Assembly (NCBI RefSeq): GCF_007859675.1
Contig: NZ_CP042305.1
Location: 2,790,001 to 2,854,000, forward strand
Source: Humibacter ginsenosidimutans
GTDB lineage: Bacteria > Actinomycetota > Actinomycetes > Actinomycetales > Microbacteriaceae
Reading direction: 5' to 3'
DNA: 64,000 nucleotides
This document shows, in pieces, positions 36,337 through 44,960 of the stretch; position 1 is the first letter of the stretch, and each line of letters opens with the position of its first letter. Below the pieces are notes generated by a model. The model searched no databases and was not told the origin of the DNA. It saw only the letters and a program-made list of their open reading frames with translations. Both the position numbers and the translations under genes were made by a program.

Positions 36337-37162
36337 GCGCGAGCGTCGAGCTGACGGCGGGCTGCGCGGGGCATCCGTTGAGGATGCGATTCAGCGCGTC
36401 ATGCTCAGCAGGCGTCACCCACAGGCGGTACGCGGCCTTCACGGAGACCTGCCTCGCGGCGTACGTGCACCAGAAGCCGCGATTCGGGGGCAGCCAGGTG
36501 GCGGCATCCCCGTCTCCCTTCGCTTCGTTGGTGGGACCGTCGACGGCGAGCAGTTCGATCGGGTCGTTCGCGAGGGTCTCGCGCTGCTGCTTCGTCAGCT
36601 GCTGCGCGCCGGTCTGCCACGCGTCGGACAAGGCCACCAGGTGGTCGATCTGCACGGCGACCGAGGTGCGCACTCCGCGCACGAAGTGGATGGTCTTGCC
36701 GGTGTACGGATCGTGCAGAACCCCGGATGTCACCTTGCACGAACCGTCTTTGACGATGTCGACGAGGTCGCGGGCGAGAACGTCGTCGCGCGTGTCGCAG
36801 TGGTTGCGGTCGATGTCCATCCACGCCTCGCCGAAGTCGCCGACCCGGTCGTAGCCGGTCTGCGGAGCCCTGCCCTTCACCGGCAGAGTCGCCAGCAGTG
36901 CGAGCGCAGTTCCCGCCTGGGCAGGCGTTGTCGAGACGTCGGGAGCCTCCGTGCCGCCCGGAGTCGCCGTTGCGCCGGTCGTCGCCGCCGATCGACCGGT
37001 CGACGTGTCGACGGAGTCGCCGCCGATCGGGCCAGCTGACGGCTGGGCGGCACAGGCGGTGAGCAGGATGCTCGCAGCAGCGAGCACCGCGGCCGTGAGC
37101 ACCGCGGCCGTGAGCATCCGATGGCGCGTGCGCCGATCACGGGCCGGGTGGTGAGAGGGCAT
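36317..37162 (-). CDS. Secreted HNH-type endonuclease (DUF1524), lipoprotein-like
   Basis: The 281-residue protein has an N-terminal export signal ending in the lipobox-like ILLTACAAQ, a Ser/Thr/Ala/Pro linker, and a DUF1524/GmrSD-like HNH domain: VQIDHLVALSDAWQTGAQ, NDPIELLAVDGPTNEAKGDGDAATWLPP and FWCTYAARQVSVKAAYRLWVTPAE. Related actinobacterial proteins are secreted nucleases. It may degrade extracellular DNA. TTTACT (37310-37315) and TAGCGT (37287-37292) on the minus strand, 17 bp apart, form a plausible promoter. A start at 37219 is possible but lacks an export-compatible N-terminus. The signal peptide contains a direct repeat, LTAAV-LTAAV. Confidence 0.85.
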   Translation of the reverse strand: MPSHHPARDRRTRHRMLTAAVLTAAVLAAASILLTACAAQPSAGPIGGDSVDTSTGRSAATTGATATPGGTEAPDVSTTPAQAGTALALLATLPVKGRAPQTGYDRVGDFGEAWMDIDRNHCDTRDDVLARDLVDIVKDGSCKVTSGVLHDPYTGKTIHFVRGVRTSVAVQIDHLVALSDAWQTGAQQLTKQQRETLANDPIELLAVDGPTNEAKGDGDAATWLPPNRGFWCTYAARQVSVKAAYRLWVTPAEHDALNRILNGCPAQPAVSSTLAPTVGLG

Positions 37163-37363
37163 GGGGTTCTTTCGGTCGGCCCAGACAGCGCACGGCGCCG
37201 GCGGGGCTCTGATGGCCATCCGCCGAACGCCGGCGTCTTCGCCCGATCGCCGTGTCGGTGAGGCGATGCGGAAAAACGTGCGTTCGACGCTACGCCGGCC
37301 GGAGTCTCAAGTAAAGAGGAAAGCTCAGCGCCGCTCGCGACGACGCGCTGCGCGGGCGCATGA

Positions 37364-38032
37364 TCACGGCCGGGATCGGGTCGGGGCGAGTGCGCGCGGC
37401 ATGACACTGTGCGGTCGACTCCACGCGAGCGTGACGACGAGCGTGACAAGGGCGCCGATCGTGGCGGAGATGATGTCGCCCATCGTGTCGGTGTTGCCCA
37501 ACTGCGCGTGGGTGCCCAGCAGGTGGTCGCTGGTGAACTCGCAGATCTCCCACGCCGCCGCGAACGCCATCGGCGTCGCCACCGCGATCGAGAGGGCGAA
37601 CCAGCGAGGCAGCACGATGTCGAGCTGTTGCTCCACGCCGCGCACGGCGACCATGCCCGCCCAGGCGAGCATGATGCCGGAGTCGAAGTGCACCAGCTTG
37701 TCCCAGTGATCGATGTAGCCGTAGACGCCGAGAGCGCTGCCCGCGTACGGTCCGGCGGTCATGAAGATCAAGAAGTGCAGCTGGAGCGACCGCGGCAACA
37801 CGGTGGAGAACAGCACCTGCACCACGGTCGCCAGCCAGAGCGTCGGCACGAGCAGCACCGCCACGAGCACGTCGGTGGGTGCCCCGGCGAGAGCGACGGC
37901 GAGCGTCACGACGAGGAACCCGATCTGGAACGGCAGGGCGAGCAAAGCGGATGCCCGCGCCGCACGTTGCACCTCCACCGGCCGCGCCGAGCGCCTGGAT
38001 GCACCACCTGCCGTCGCGTCAGAACTCTCCAC
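37364..38032 (-). CDS. YjdF-like (DUF2238) membrane protein
   Basis: The 222-residue protein starts GTG and has about six membrane segments ([66 protein letters not shown] and others). It has the conserved polar residues of the family in [37 protein letters not shown] and [15 protein letters not shown]. The function is unknown. CAGAGT at 38039-38044 (minus strand) ends 6 nt before this GTG, consistent with a leaderless start. It diverges from glpK, with a 105-nt gap. Confidence 0.82.
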   Translation of the reverse strand: MESSDATAGGASRRSARPVEVQRAARASALLALPFQIGFLVVTLAVALAGAPTDVLVAVLLVPTLWLATVVQVLFSTVLPRSLQLHFLIFMTAGPYAGSALGVYGYIDHWDKLVHFDSGIMLAWAGMVAVRGVEQQLDIVLPRWFALSIAVATPMAFAAAWEICEFTSDHLLGTHAQLGNTDTMGDIISATIGALVTLVVTLAWSRPHSVMPRALAPTRSRP

Positions 38033-38137
38033 TCCGCCACTCTGCGCCGCCGGTCCCCGGATCAGGCACAGGCGACGCGACGTGCCGCCATGCGAGCCCT
38101 CTCGACCGCAGGCCGCCGCCCGCCTACTCTGACGAGC

Positions 38138-39640
38138 ATGTCGACCCACATTCTCGCCATCGATCAGGGCACCACCAGCACGCGTGCGATCGTCTTCGAT
38201 CACTCGGGAAGCGTGGTCTCGGTCGGCCAGCTGGAGCACAAGCAGATCTTCCCGAAGGCCGGATGGGTGGAGCACGACCCGATGGAGATCTGGCGCAACG
38301 TGCGCGAGGTGATCGGCGTGGCGCTCGGCAAGGCGAATCTCACGAGACACGACCTGGCCGCCGTCGGCATCACCAACCAGCGCGAGACCGCCGTGGTGTG
38401 GGACAAGAACACCGGCAAACCGGTCTACAACGCGATCGTCTGGCAGGACACCCGCACCCAGCCCATCGTCGACCGGCTCGCCGCCGACGGTGGTGTCGAG
38501 CGCTTCAAGCACGACGTGGGTCTGCCGCTGGCCACCTATTTCGCCGGCACGAAGATCGCGTGGATCCTGGAGAACGTCGACGGCGCCCGCGAGAAGGCGG
38601 AGCGCGGCGAACTGCTGTTCGGCACCACAGACACCTGGGTGCTCTGGAATCTCACCGGCGGCAAGCACGGCGGCGTGCACGCGACCGACGTGACGAACGC
38701 GTCGCGCACGCTCTTCATGGATCTGAAGACCCTCGACTGGCGAGACGACATTCTCGACGTGTTCGGGGTGCCGCGCGCCATGCTGCCTCAGATCCGGTCG
38801 TCGAGCGAGGTGTACGGCGTCGCCGAGTCGCACTCGCTGCTGAGGGAGGCGCCGATCGCGGGCATCCTCGGCGACCAGCAGGCCGCGACCTTCGGGCAGG
38901 CCGCCTTCGATGCCGGCGAGTCGAAGAACACGTACGGCACCGGCAACTTCGTCATCGTGAACACCGGCGAGGAGGTGGTGCACAGCGGCAACGGCCTGCT
39001 CACCACGCTCGCCTACCGGCTGGGCGACGAGGCACCCCGCTACGCGCTCGAGGGCTCGATCGCGGTCACCGGTTCGCTGGTGCAGTGGCTGCGCGACAAC
39101 CTGGGCATCATCTCCGACGCGAAGCAGGTGGAGAAGCTCGCGGCATCGGTCGACGACAACGGCGGCGCCTACATCGTTCCCGCGTTCAGCGGGCTGTTCG
39201 CCCCCTACTGGCGACCGGATGCCCGCGGCGCGATCGTCGGTCTCACCCGTTTCGTGAACAAGGCGCACCTCGCTCGCGCCGCCCTCGAGTCAACGGCCTA
39301 CCAGACGCGCGACGTGCTCGACGCGGTCGAGCAGGACACCGGCGTGCGGCTGCGCGAGCTGCGCGTGGACGGCGGCATGACGGCGAACCAGCTGCTCATG
39401 CAGTTTCAGGCGGACGTCTTGGGCATCCCCGTCGTACGGCCGACGGTGGCGGAGACCACGGCCTTGGGCGCCGCGTACGCCGCCGGCCTCGCGGTGGGCT
39501 TCTGGAGTTCGCGCGATGAGCTGCGCGCGAACTGGCAGGAAGGAGCTCGGTGGGAGCCGGCATCCGATCGAGCCGCCACCGAGGGGCTGTACCGCACGTG
39601 GCAGAAGGCGGTCACGAAGACGTTCGACTGGGCGGAGTGA
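38138..39640 (+). CDS. glpK: Glycerol kinase
   Basis: The 500-residue FGGY-family kinase phosphorylates glycerol to glycerol 3-phosphate. The N-terminal ATP motif is [18 protein letters not shown]; glycerol-binding segments are [30 protein letters not shown] and the FGGY signatures GVGL-type [25 protein letters not shown] and [18 protein letters not shown]. It is full length. TACTCT at 38125-38130 ends 7 nt before the ATG, suggesting a leaderless message. No glpF or glpD lies beside it. Confidence 0.96.
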   Translation: MSTHILAIDQGTTSTRAIVFDHSGSVVSVGQLEHKQIFPKAGWVEHDPMEIWRNVREVIGVALGKANLTRHDLAAVGITNQRETAVVWDKNTGKPVYNAIVWQDTRTQPIVDRLAADGGVERFKHDVGLPLATYFAGTKIAWILENVDGAREKAERGELLFGTTDTWVLWNLTGGKHGGVHATDVTNASRTLFMDLKTLDWRDDILDVFGVPRAMLPQIRSSSEVYGVAESHSLLREAPIAGILGDQQAATFGQAAFDAGESKNTYGTGNFVIVNTGEEVVHSGNGLLTTLAYRLGDEAPRYALEGSIAVTGSLVQWLRDNLGIISDAKQVEKLAASVDDNGGAYIVPAFSGLFAPYWRPDARGAIVGLTRFVNKAHLARAALESTAYQTRDVLDAVEQDTGVRLRELRVDGGMTANQLLMQFQADVLGIPVVRPTVAETTALGAAYAAGLAVGFWSSRDELRANWQEGARWEPASDRAATEGLYRTWQKAVTKTFDWAE

Positions 39641-39699
39641 GCCTCGACAGGCGTGGTCCATGCCCGGTACGGTGGGGCGTCCGCGTCGAGAGGTAGGTC

Positions 39700-39963
39700 A
39701 TGGTGTCCACACTGCAGGGCGCTGCCGTCAGCATCGGCATCGTGTTCTACGCCGTCGTGATCGCACTGGGCCTGTGGGTCGCCTCTCTCGTCATCCGCGC
39801 AGCCGTGCGCAACGCGATGGACGACCACTACCGCAAGGTGCAGTGGTACCAGGCGACGGGACTCTGGTACGGCGGGCGCCCGCCGAAGGGGCTGCCGGGC
39901 GCATCCGAGCTCAGCAGGGGCGAGCGCAACAGTCTGCCGAAGGACGAACGCCCCGAGGCATGA
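39700..39963 (+). CDS. Small single-helix membrane protein
   Basis: The 87-residue protein has an N-terminal membrane helix (AAVSIGIVFYAVVIALGLWVASLVI) and a hydrophilic C-terminal part with YRKVQWYQATGLWYGGRPPKGLPG and a charged end. I do not recognise a family. GAGAGG lies nine bases before the ATG. The hydrophobic pattern and ribosome-binding site make a real gene likely. Confidence 0.7.
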   Translation: MVSTLQGAAVSIGIVFYAVVIALGLWVASLVIRAAVRNAMDDHYRKVQWYQATGLWYGGRPPKGLPGASELSRGERNSLPKDERPEA

Positions 39964-40051
39964 GCGCCTGCGCGTGACGTCTGGTCACGCGTCGTTCATC
40001 CGGCACTGACACAGGCCGGGTATCATCGCCGGAACCCGACCCGACGAAGAA

Positions 40052-40771
40052 GTGATCGCCCTGATACGTGTACTGAGCTACAACCTCCGCAAGAACCACG
40101 CCACCGGCGAGCTGCTCGATCTTGCGGCCTCGACCGAGGCCGACGTCATGTGCCTGCAGGAAGCCGACACGACGGTGCTGCCGGAGAAGGTGGGGTCTCT
40201 CGTGCTCGCGGATTCGACGAAGCGCAACCGGCTCGGGTTGGCCGTGTACTACCAGCGGGACAGATTCCACCTCCACGAGACCGACACGTTCGAACTGAAG
40301 AAGTCGCTGCACGACCGGGTGCTCGCGCCGGCGCACGAACGACTGGTGGGCATCCTCGTCGAGGATGTCGACACCGGCCACGAGGTCGTCGTCGCGTCGT
40401 TCCATGCGGCGCCGCTCACCGCGCTGAACTCGCTGCGTCGCACGCAGATCCACGCGGCCCACGCCGAGCTGCTGCGCCTCGGACACGGATCGCCGACACT
40501 CATGGTCGGCGACTACAACTACCCGTTCTTCACGCAGTCACTGGGTGAGAAGGTCAAGGCGTCGGGTTACGACATGTCGCTGAGCGACCGCAAGACCTAC
40601 ACCCGCTACAAGTTCTTCAAGGGACATTTCGACTTCGTCACCTCGGCGGGTCTCGACGTGCGCTCCGTCGAGACACTGCCGCGCGGCGACTCCGACCACA
40701 TGCCGATCGTGGTCGCGGCCGAGTACGGCACCGCGACCGCGACCGGCAGTCCCGACGCCAAGACCGCCTGA
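40052..40771 (+). CDS. Endonuclease/exonuclease/phosphatase family protein
   Basis: The 239-residue protein has the EEP fold motifs: N-terminal IRVLSYNLRKNHATGELLDLA with the Asn ligand, CLQEAD with the metal Glu, VVVASFHAAPL, MVGDYNYPFF (GDxN) and the catalytic GDSDHMPIVV at the end. Members cut DNA/RNA phosphodiesters, phosphoinositides or other phosphates. The start GTG 40052 is preceded by GAAGAA. There is no signal peptide, so it is probably cytoplasmic. The substrate is unknown. Confidence 0.86.
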   Translation: MIALIRVLSYNLRKNHATGELLDLAASTEADVMCLQEADTTVLPEKVGSLVLADSTKRNRLGLAVYYQRDRFHLHETDTFELKKSLHDRVLAPAHERLVGILVEDVDTGHEVVVASFHAAPLTALNSLRRTQIHAAHAELLRLGHGSPTLMVGDYNYPFFTQSLGEKVKASGYDMSLSDRKTYTRYKFFKGHFDFVTSAGLDVRSVETLPRGDSDHMPIVVAAEYGTATATGSPDAKTA

Positions 40772-40859
40772 TCCGCGGCCCGGGCGGAGAGGTTCGCGGC
40801 GCCGATCCGATCGTCGTGCGGCCGTCGTCCGCACCCCCGACGCTGGCTACGATTGAGTG

Positions 40860-42134
40860 GTGACCGCCCTCACCGAACTGTCCTCAGCAGACCTGCGTGA
40901 GCTGCACTCGCAGCTCACCGCCGAGTACGACGCGCTCGTGAAGCGCGGACTCTCGCTCGACATCACGCGCGGCAAGCCGTCGCCCGCACAGCTCGATCTG
41001 TCGAATGCCCTGCTCACGTTGCCGGGCGAGGGCCAGTATCGGGATGCCGCGGGCACCGACCTGCGCAACTACGGCGGTCCGCAGGGTCTGCCCGAGCTGC
41101 GCGAGATCTTCTCCGACGTTCTGCGCGTTCCGGTGCCGCAGCTGCTGGCGCTCGGCAACTCGAGCCTCAGCCTGATGCACGACGCCGTCACGTTCGCCAT
41201 GCTGCACGGGCTGCCGGAGAGCGAGCGCCCGTGGTCGCGTGAGGAGACGGTGTCGTTCCTGTGCCCGGTGCCCGGGTACGACCGGCACTTCACGATCACC
41301 GAGCATCTGGGCATCCGCATGGTCCCGGTGGCGATGACGGAGTCCGGCCCCGACATCGAGCAGGTCGAGCGGCTGCTGGCCGAAGACCCGACCATTCGGG
41401 GCATCTGGTGCGTTCCCGTGCACTCGAACCCCACCGGCGCGATCTACACCGAGGAGGTCGCTCGGGCGTTGGTGTCGTTGCCGGCCGCGGCAGACTTCCG
41501 CATCTTCTGGGACAACGCGTACGCGGTGCATCACCTGACCGATGACGTGCCGGAGCCGATCGACATCCTCTCGCTCGCCGCCGAGGCCGGAAACCCCGAC
41601 CGCGTGTTCGTCTTCGCGTCGACCTCGAAGGTCACCTACGCGAGCGCCGGTGTCGCCTTCTTCGGCTCGTCGCCCGCCAACGTGTCGTGGTACCTGAGCC
41701 ACCTCGCCGTGCAGTCGATCGGGCCCGACAAGATCAACCAGCTGCGCCACGTGCGCCTGCTGCACGACGCCGAGGGCGTCGCCGAGCACATGCGCAGGCA
41801 TCGCGAGATCATCGGCCCGAAGTTCGAGGCCGTGAGCGAGGTGTTCGAGCGCAGGCTCGCTTCCTACGAGGCCGGCTCGTGGACGTCGCCGACCGGCGGC
41901 TACTTCGTGAGCCTCGACGTGCACGAAGGATGCGCCGCGCGAGCTGTCGCGCTCGCCGCGCAGGCGGGCATCGCCGTCACCCCGGCCGGGTCGACCTACC
42001 CGTACAAGAAGGACCCGACCGACGCGAACATCCGCATCGCGCCGACGATGCCGCCGCTGGCCGAACTCGTGGATGCCCTCGAGGGCTTGTGCACCGCGAT
42101 CCTGCTCGCCGAGGTGGAGCAGCTCGTCGGCTGA
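40860..42134 (+). CDS. PLP-dependent aminotransferase (Asp_aminotransf type)
   Basis: The protein (424 residues from this GTG) begins TALTELSSADLRELHSQL and has the block ITRGKPSPAQLDLSNALLTLPG typical of the PF12897-type aminotransferases. The PLP-binding lysine lies in ASTSKVTYASAGVAFFGSS, after FRIFWDNAYAVHHL; the substrate-binding Arg is in DANIRIAPTMPPLAEL. It probably uses an acidic amino acid or alanine as donor. GTG 40857 is also in frame, but TACGAT at 40848-40853 ends exactly 6 nt before GTG 40860, fitting a leaderless start. Confidence 0.9.
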   Translation: MTALTELSSADLRELHSQLTAEYDALVKRGLSLDITRGKPSPAQLDLSNALLTLPGEGQYRDAAGTDLRNYGGPQGLPELREIFSDVLRVPVPQLLALGNSSLSLMHDAVTFAMLHGLPESERPWSREETVSFLCPVPGYDRHFTITEHLGIRMVPVAMTESGPDIEQVERLLAEDPTIRGIWCVPVHSNPTGAIYTEEVARALVSLPAAADFRIFWDNAYAVHHLTDDVPEPIDILSLAAEAGNPDRVFVFASTSKVTYASAGVAFFGSSPANVSWYLSHLAVQSIGPDKINQLRHVRLLHDAEGVAEHMRRHREIIGPKFEAVSEVFERRLASYEAGSWTSPTGGYFVSLDVHEGCAARAVALAAQAGIAVTPAGSTYPYKKDPTDANIRIAPTMPPLAELVDALEGLCTAILLAEVEQLVG

Positions 42135-42152
42135 GGTGTCGTGCACTTCGAG

Positions 42153-42190
42153 GGTTGAGCAGCACGCCGACGGGCGCGCGTCTCGAAACC
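42153..42190. repeat. REP-like repeat, single half-element
   Basis: GGTTGAGCAG (42153-42162) and TCTCGAAACC (42181-42190) occur in the same order and nearly the same spacing as in the first half of the gyrB-gyrA repeat. It lies between the aminotransferase stop and the convergent lipoprotein gene. Confidence 0.6.
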
Positions 42191-42216
42191 CGGCATAGAG
42201 GCCGAGGCGGTCGGTT

Positions 42217-42639
42217 CTAGCTGAAGGTGCCGCCGAAAGTCCAGGTCGTGCCCGGATCGACCGTGATCTGGAAGTGCAGCACGGTCACGTCCTGGGGCAG
42301 CGACATCTGGTAGCCGCTGTCACTGCCGCAGTCACCCTTCTCGACGTCGGCCGTCTGCTCCTGGAGTACGACGGAACCGGTGCCGCTGCTGCACTGCCAG
42401 TGGGAGTGCAGGAATCGCGCGCCTGCCGGTGCGTTCACGGTGACGAGCTCACTTCCCGTGCCCGTGGCATGCACCGGCGTCGCCGAAACGGGCTGCGATG
42501 GCGCCTCTGCCGGCGTCGGTTCGACGAGCAGGGTCGGTGCGGGCGGCGTCGGGTCGGGGGCATGCCCGCTGCACCCGACGAGGGATGCGCAGAGCGCTGC
42601 CCCGATGAAGACCGCACTGGCTGGTCGACTGAGCATCAT
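42217..42639 (-). CDS. Small secreted lipoprotein, unknown
   Basis: The 140-residue protein has a signal peptide (SRPASAVFIGAALCASLVGC) ending in the lipobox LVGC, with the acylated Cys at residue 23. A Pro/Thr/Ala-rich spacer follows, then a compact domain (SELVTVNAPAGARFLHSHWQCSSGTGSVV...LHFQITVDPGTTWTFGGTFS) with two further cysteines (QCSSG and DCGSD) that could form a disulphide. I recognise no family. The mature part should face the outside of the membrane. Confidence 0.78.
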   Translation of the reverse strand: MMLSRPASAVFIGAALCASLVGCSGHAPDPTPPAPTLLVEPTPAEAPSQPVSATPVHATGTGSELVTVNAPAGARFLHSHWQCSSGTGSVVLQEQTADVEKGDCGSDSGYQMSLPQDVTVLHFQITVDPGTTWTFGGTFS

Positions 42640-42701
42640 CGCACCTCCCCGTCGGCTCTCGTCACAGACCCTATCGAGTCGGCGGGCGTTCGAGGTAGAT
42701 G

Positions 42702-42768
42702 GGTTTCGAGACGCGCCGCTTCGCGGTGCTCCTCAACCCGCGGTGGCGTTGCGCCGCTTCGCGGTGTT
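42702..42768. repeat. REP-like repeat, reverse orientation
   Basis: GGTTTCGAGA (42702-42711) and CTCCTCAACC (42729-42738) form the family half-element in reverse. They are separated by 17 bp that fold as GCCGCTTCGCGGTG. A degenerate second copy of the outer arm, TTCTTCAACC, follows near 42758. The repeat lies between the lipoprotein gene and the end of the broken MFS gene, where it may act as a terminator. Confidence 0.6.
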
Positions 42769-42770
42769 CT

Positions 42771-44256
42771 TCAACCGGCGGTGTTCGGCGCAGCTTCGCG
42801 CTGCGCGGGCGCCGCAGGCGCCGTCTCGGGCGCCGGCTTCGAACGACCGGGCAGCGCGAGGGAGAGCACCGCGGCCAGCGCCGTGAACCCGATCGACCAC
42901 CAGAACGCCTGGTCGTAGGCGGTGGCGACCCCGCTGGTGCCCTGCGCGGCGTACGTCGTCAGGCCCGCCTGCAGGATGACGGCCAGCACCGCCGTGCCGA
43001 ACGAGCCGCCGAGCTGCTGCGCGGTGCGCGTGATGATGCTGGAGTGCGGGATGTCCGCACGATTCAGTCCCTGGAACGACGCCACCATCAGCGGCATCAC
43101 CACGGCTCCGAGTCCGAATCCGCGCACGAAGAGCACGGACATCAGGTACCACTCGTTGGTCGTCGCCGTGCTGAACGCGAACGGGATGGTGGCGAGGCCG
43201 ACGATCGCGAAACCGGCGACTCCCACCCAGCGGGCGCCGATGGCATCCGTGAGTCGACCGGCCAGCGACCGGCTCGCCAGCGTGCCGACGCCCTGTGGGA
43301 TGAGGAAGAGGCCGGCGGCGAGCACATCGGCGCCCGCGCAGCTGCTGCAGGTACAGCGGAAGCAGCAGCATGATGCCGTATGCCGCGATGCCGGAGAGGA
43401 AGAGCAGGCTCGAGGCCGACCACACGGAGCGGTGACGGAGCAGCCGCACATCGACGAGTGCCTTGTCGCCGCGCATCAGCGCGTAGACGACGAACGCGGC
43501 GAGCAGCACGGCACCGATCGTGAGCGGGAGCCAGGCATCCGTCGCGGCGAATCCGTCGGTGCCGGCCGAGTTGGACAGGCCGAGAAGCAGGAGCACGAGC
43601 GACGGCAGCAGCAACACCATGCCGATCACGTCGAGGCGCGGCCTCGTGGCGGGGCGCACGTCCTTGGGCAGCATGCGCCAGGCCAGGATGAGACCGACGA
43701 CGCAGAACGGAACGTTCACCCAGAAGATCCAGCGCCAGTCGAGCCAGTTGAGGATGATGCCGCCGATGGCCGGCCCGAGGATGGGGCCGAGCATGGCGGG
43801 GAGGCCGATGGTCGCGGCGATGCGACCGAGGTTCTTGCCGCCCGCGGCCTGCATCACGATGGTCTGCATCAGCGGGAGCATGATGCCGCCGCCGATGCCC
43901 TGGATGATGCGGAAGGCGATCAGCGATTCGGCGTTCCAGGCCAGGCTGCACAGCACCGAGCCGAGCAAGAAGAGGCCGAGGGCGAACATCCACGCCCGCT
44001 TGCCGCCGAACAGCCGCTGGATCCAGGCGCTGAGCGGCACGGTCGCGGCGAGGGCGAGCACGTATCCCGTGGTGACCCACTGAATGGTCGAGACCGGCAC
44101 GTTCAGGTCTTTGGAGAGCGTGTGCAGGGCGACGCTCATGATCGTGGTGTCGAAGACGACCGCGAGAACGCCGACGATGAGCACGCCGGCGGTACGGCCG
44201 AGCGACGGTTCTGGTTGCTGCGCGCCGGTGCCGGGCGCGGGTGCTGTGGTGCTCAT
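42771..44256 (-). pseudogene. DHA2/EmrB-type MFS drug exporter, frameshifted
   Basis: The gene encodes a multidrug exporter of the 14-helix DHA2 family. The N-terminal part (from ATG 44256) reads to ...GIMLLLPLYLQQLRG, with family motifs FDTTIMSVALHTLSKDL and GFVNVPFC-like WIFWVNVPFCVVGL. The continuation ADVLAAGLFLIPQGVGTLASRSLAGRL lies in another frame and runs to 42771. The break is one extra base in the run CCC at 43333-43335 (GGG on the coding strand). Without it the protein would be about 495 residues and complete. Either the gene is recently inactivated or this is a sequencing error; the remaining part is undamaged. It is controlled by the divergent TetR gene. Confidence 0.85.
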
Positions 44257-44268
44257 GACTCTCCTCGG

Positions 44269-44332
44269 TTAGATACATTTGTGTATCTAACTGCAGCGTA
44301 CGCTGTTGCGATAAGATACACAAGTGGATCTT
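44269..44332. promoter_or_regulatory. TetR operators between exporter and repressor genes
   Basis: A perfect inverted repeat TTAGATACA-TTTG-TGTATCTAA lies at 44269-44290, 13 nt upstream of the exporter ATG. A related, imperfect dyad AAGATACACAAGTGGATCTT at 44313-44332 overlaps the repressor's -10 hexamer (TAAGAT, 44312-44317) and its GTG start. The first site could block exporter transcription and the second autoregulate the repressor. Confidence 0.8.
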
Positions 44333-44938
44333 GACGAGAGTCCGCGCCGTCGACGCGGCGACGAGCTCGAGGCTGCGCTGCTCGATGCCGCCTGGGCCGA
44401 GCTCGAGGAGAACGGCTACGCGGCGTTCACCTACGACGGCGTCGCGCAGCGAGCGGAGACCAGCCGGCCCGTGCTCTATCGACGCTGGCCGACTCGCGAC
44501 GAGCTCGTGCTCGCCGCGATCAGTCGGCACCTGAAGGCACGACCGCGGGTCGAACTCGCCGACACCGGAAGCCTGCGTGGGGATCTGCTGTCCATGCTGA
44601 AAGGCGCGAGCGTGCGATTCGGCGACATGATCTCGCTCGTCAGCGTGCTCTTCGGCGGCTACTACTCATCGACGGGCGAGACGATCGGTCAGATCCGGGC
44701 CCGACTCATCGACTCCCGGTGGTCGGCGATGGACGTGCTGCTCGACCGCGCTCGCGCTCGTGGTGAGCGCGTGCCGAAGGAACTCCCGGAACGCGTCAAG
44801 ACGCTGCCGTTCGACCTGTTGCGTCACGAATTCATCATGTCGCTGAGCCAGCTCGGCGACGAGTTCATCGTCTCCGTGGTCGACGAGGTGTTCATGCCGC
44901 TGGTCGACGACTACGCGCGGCGCGAGGAAGCGACCTGA
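44324..44938 (+). CDS. TetR/AcrR family repressor
   Basis: The 204-residue protein starts GTG. The N-terminal helix-turn-helix is LEAALLDAAWAELEENGYAAFTYDGVAQRAETSRPVLYRRWPTRDELVLAAI, and the remainder is an all-helical ligand and dimer domain. It diverges from the MFS exporter, so a drug-responsive repressor of that exporter is likely. TAAGAT at 44312-44317 ends 6 nt before the GTG, so the message is probably leaderless. The operator dyads described at this locus fit its autoregulation. Confidence 0.92.
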   Translation: MDLDESPRRRRGDELEAALLDAAWAELEENGYAAFTYDGVAQRAETSRPVLYRRWPTRDELVLAAISRHLKARPRVELADTGSLRGDLLSMLKGASVRFGDMISLVSVLFGGYYSSTGETIGQIRARLIDSRWSAMDVLLDRARARGERVPKELPERVKTLPFDLLRHEFIMSLSQLGDEFIVSVVDEVFMPLVDDYARREEAT

Positions 44939-44960
44939 GGGCATCCGGCAGACTGACGGG

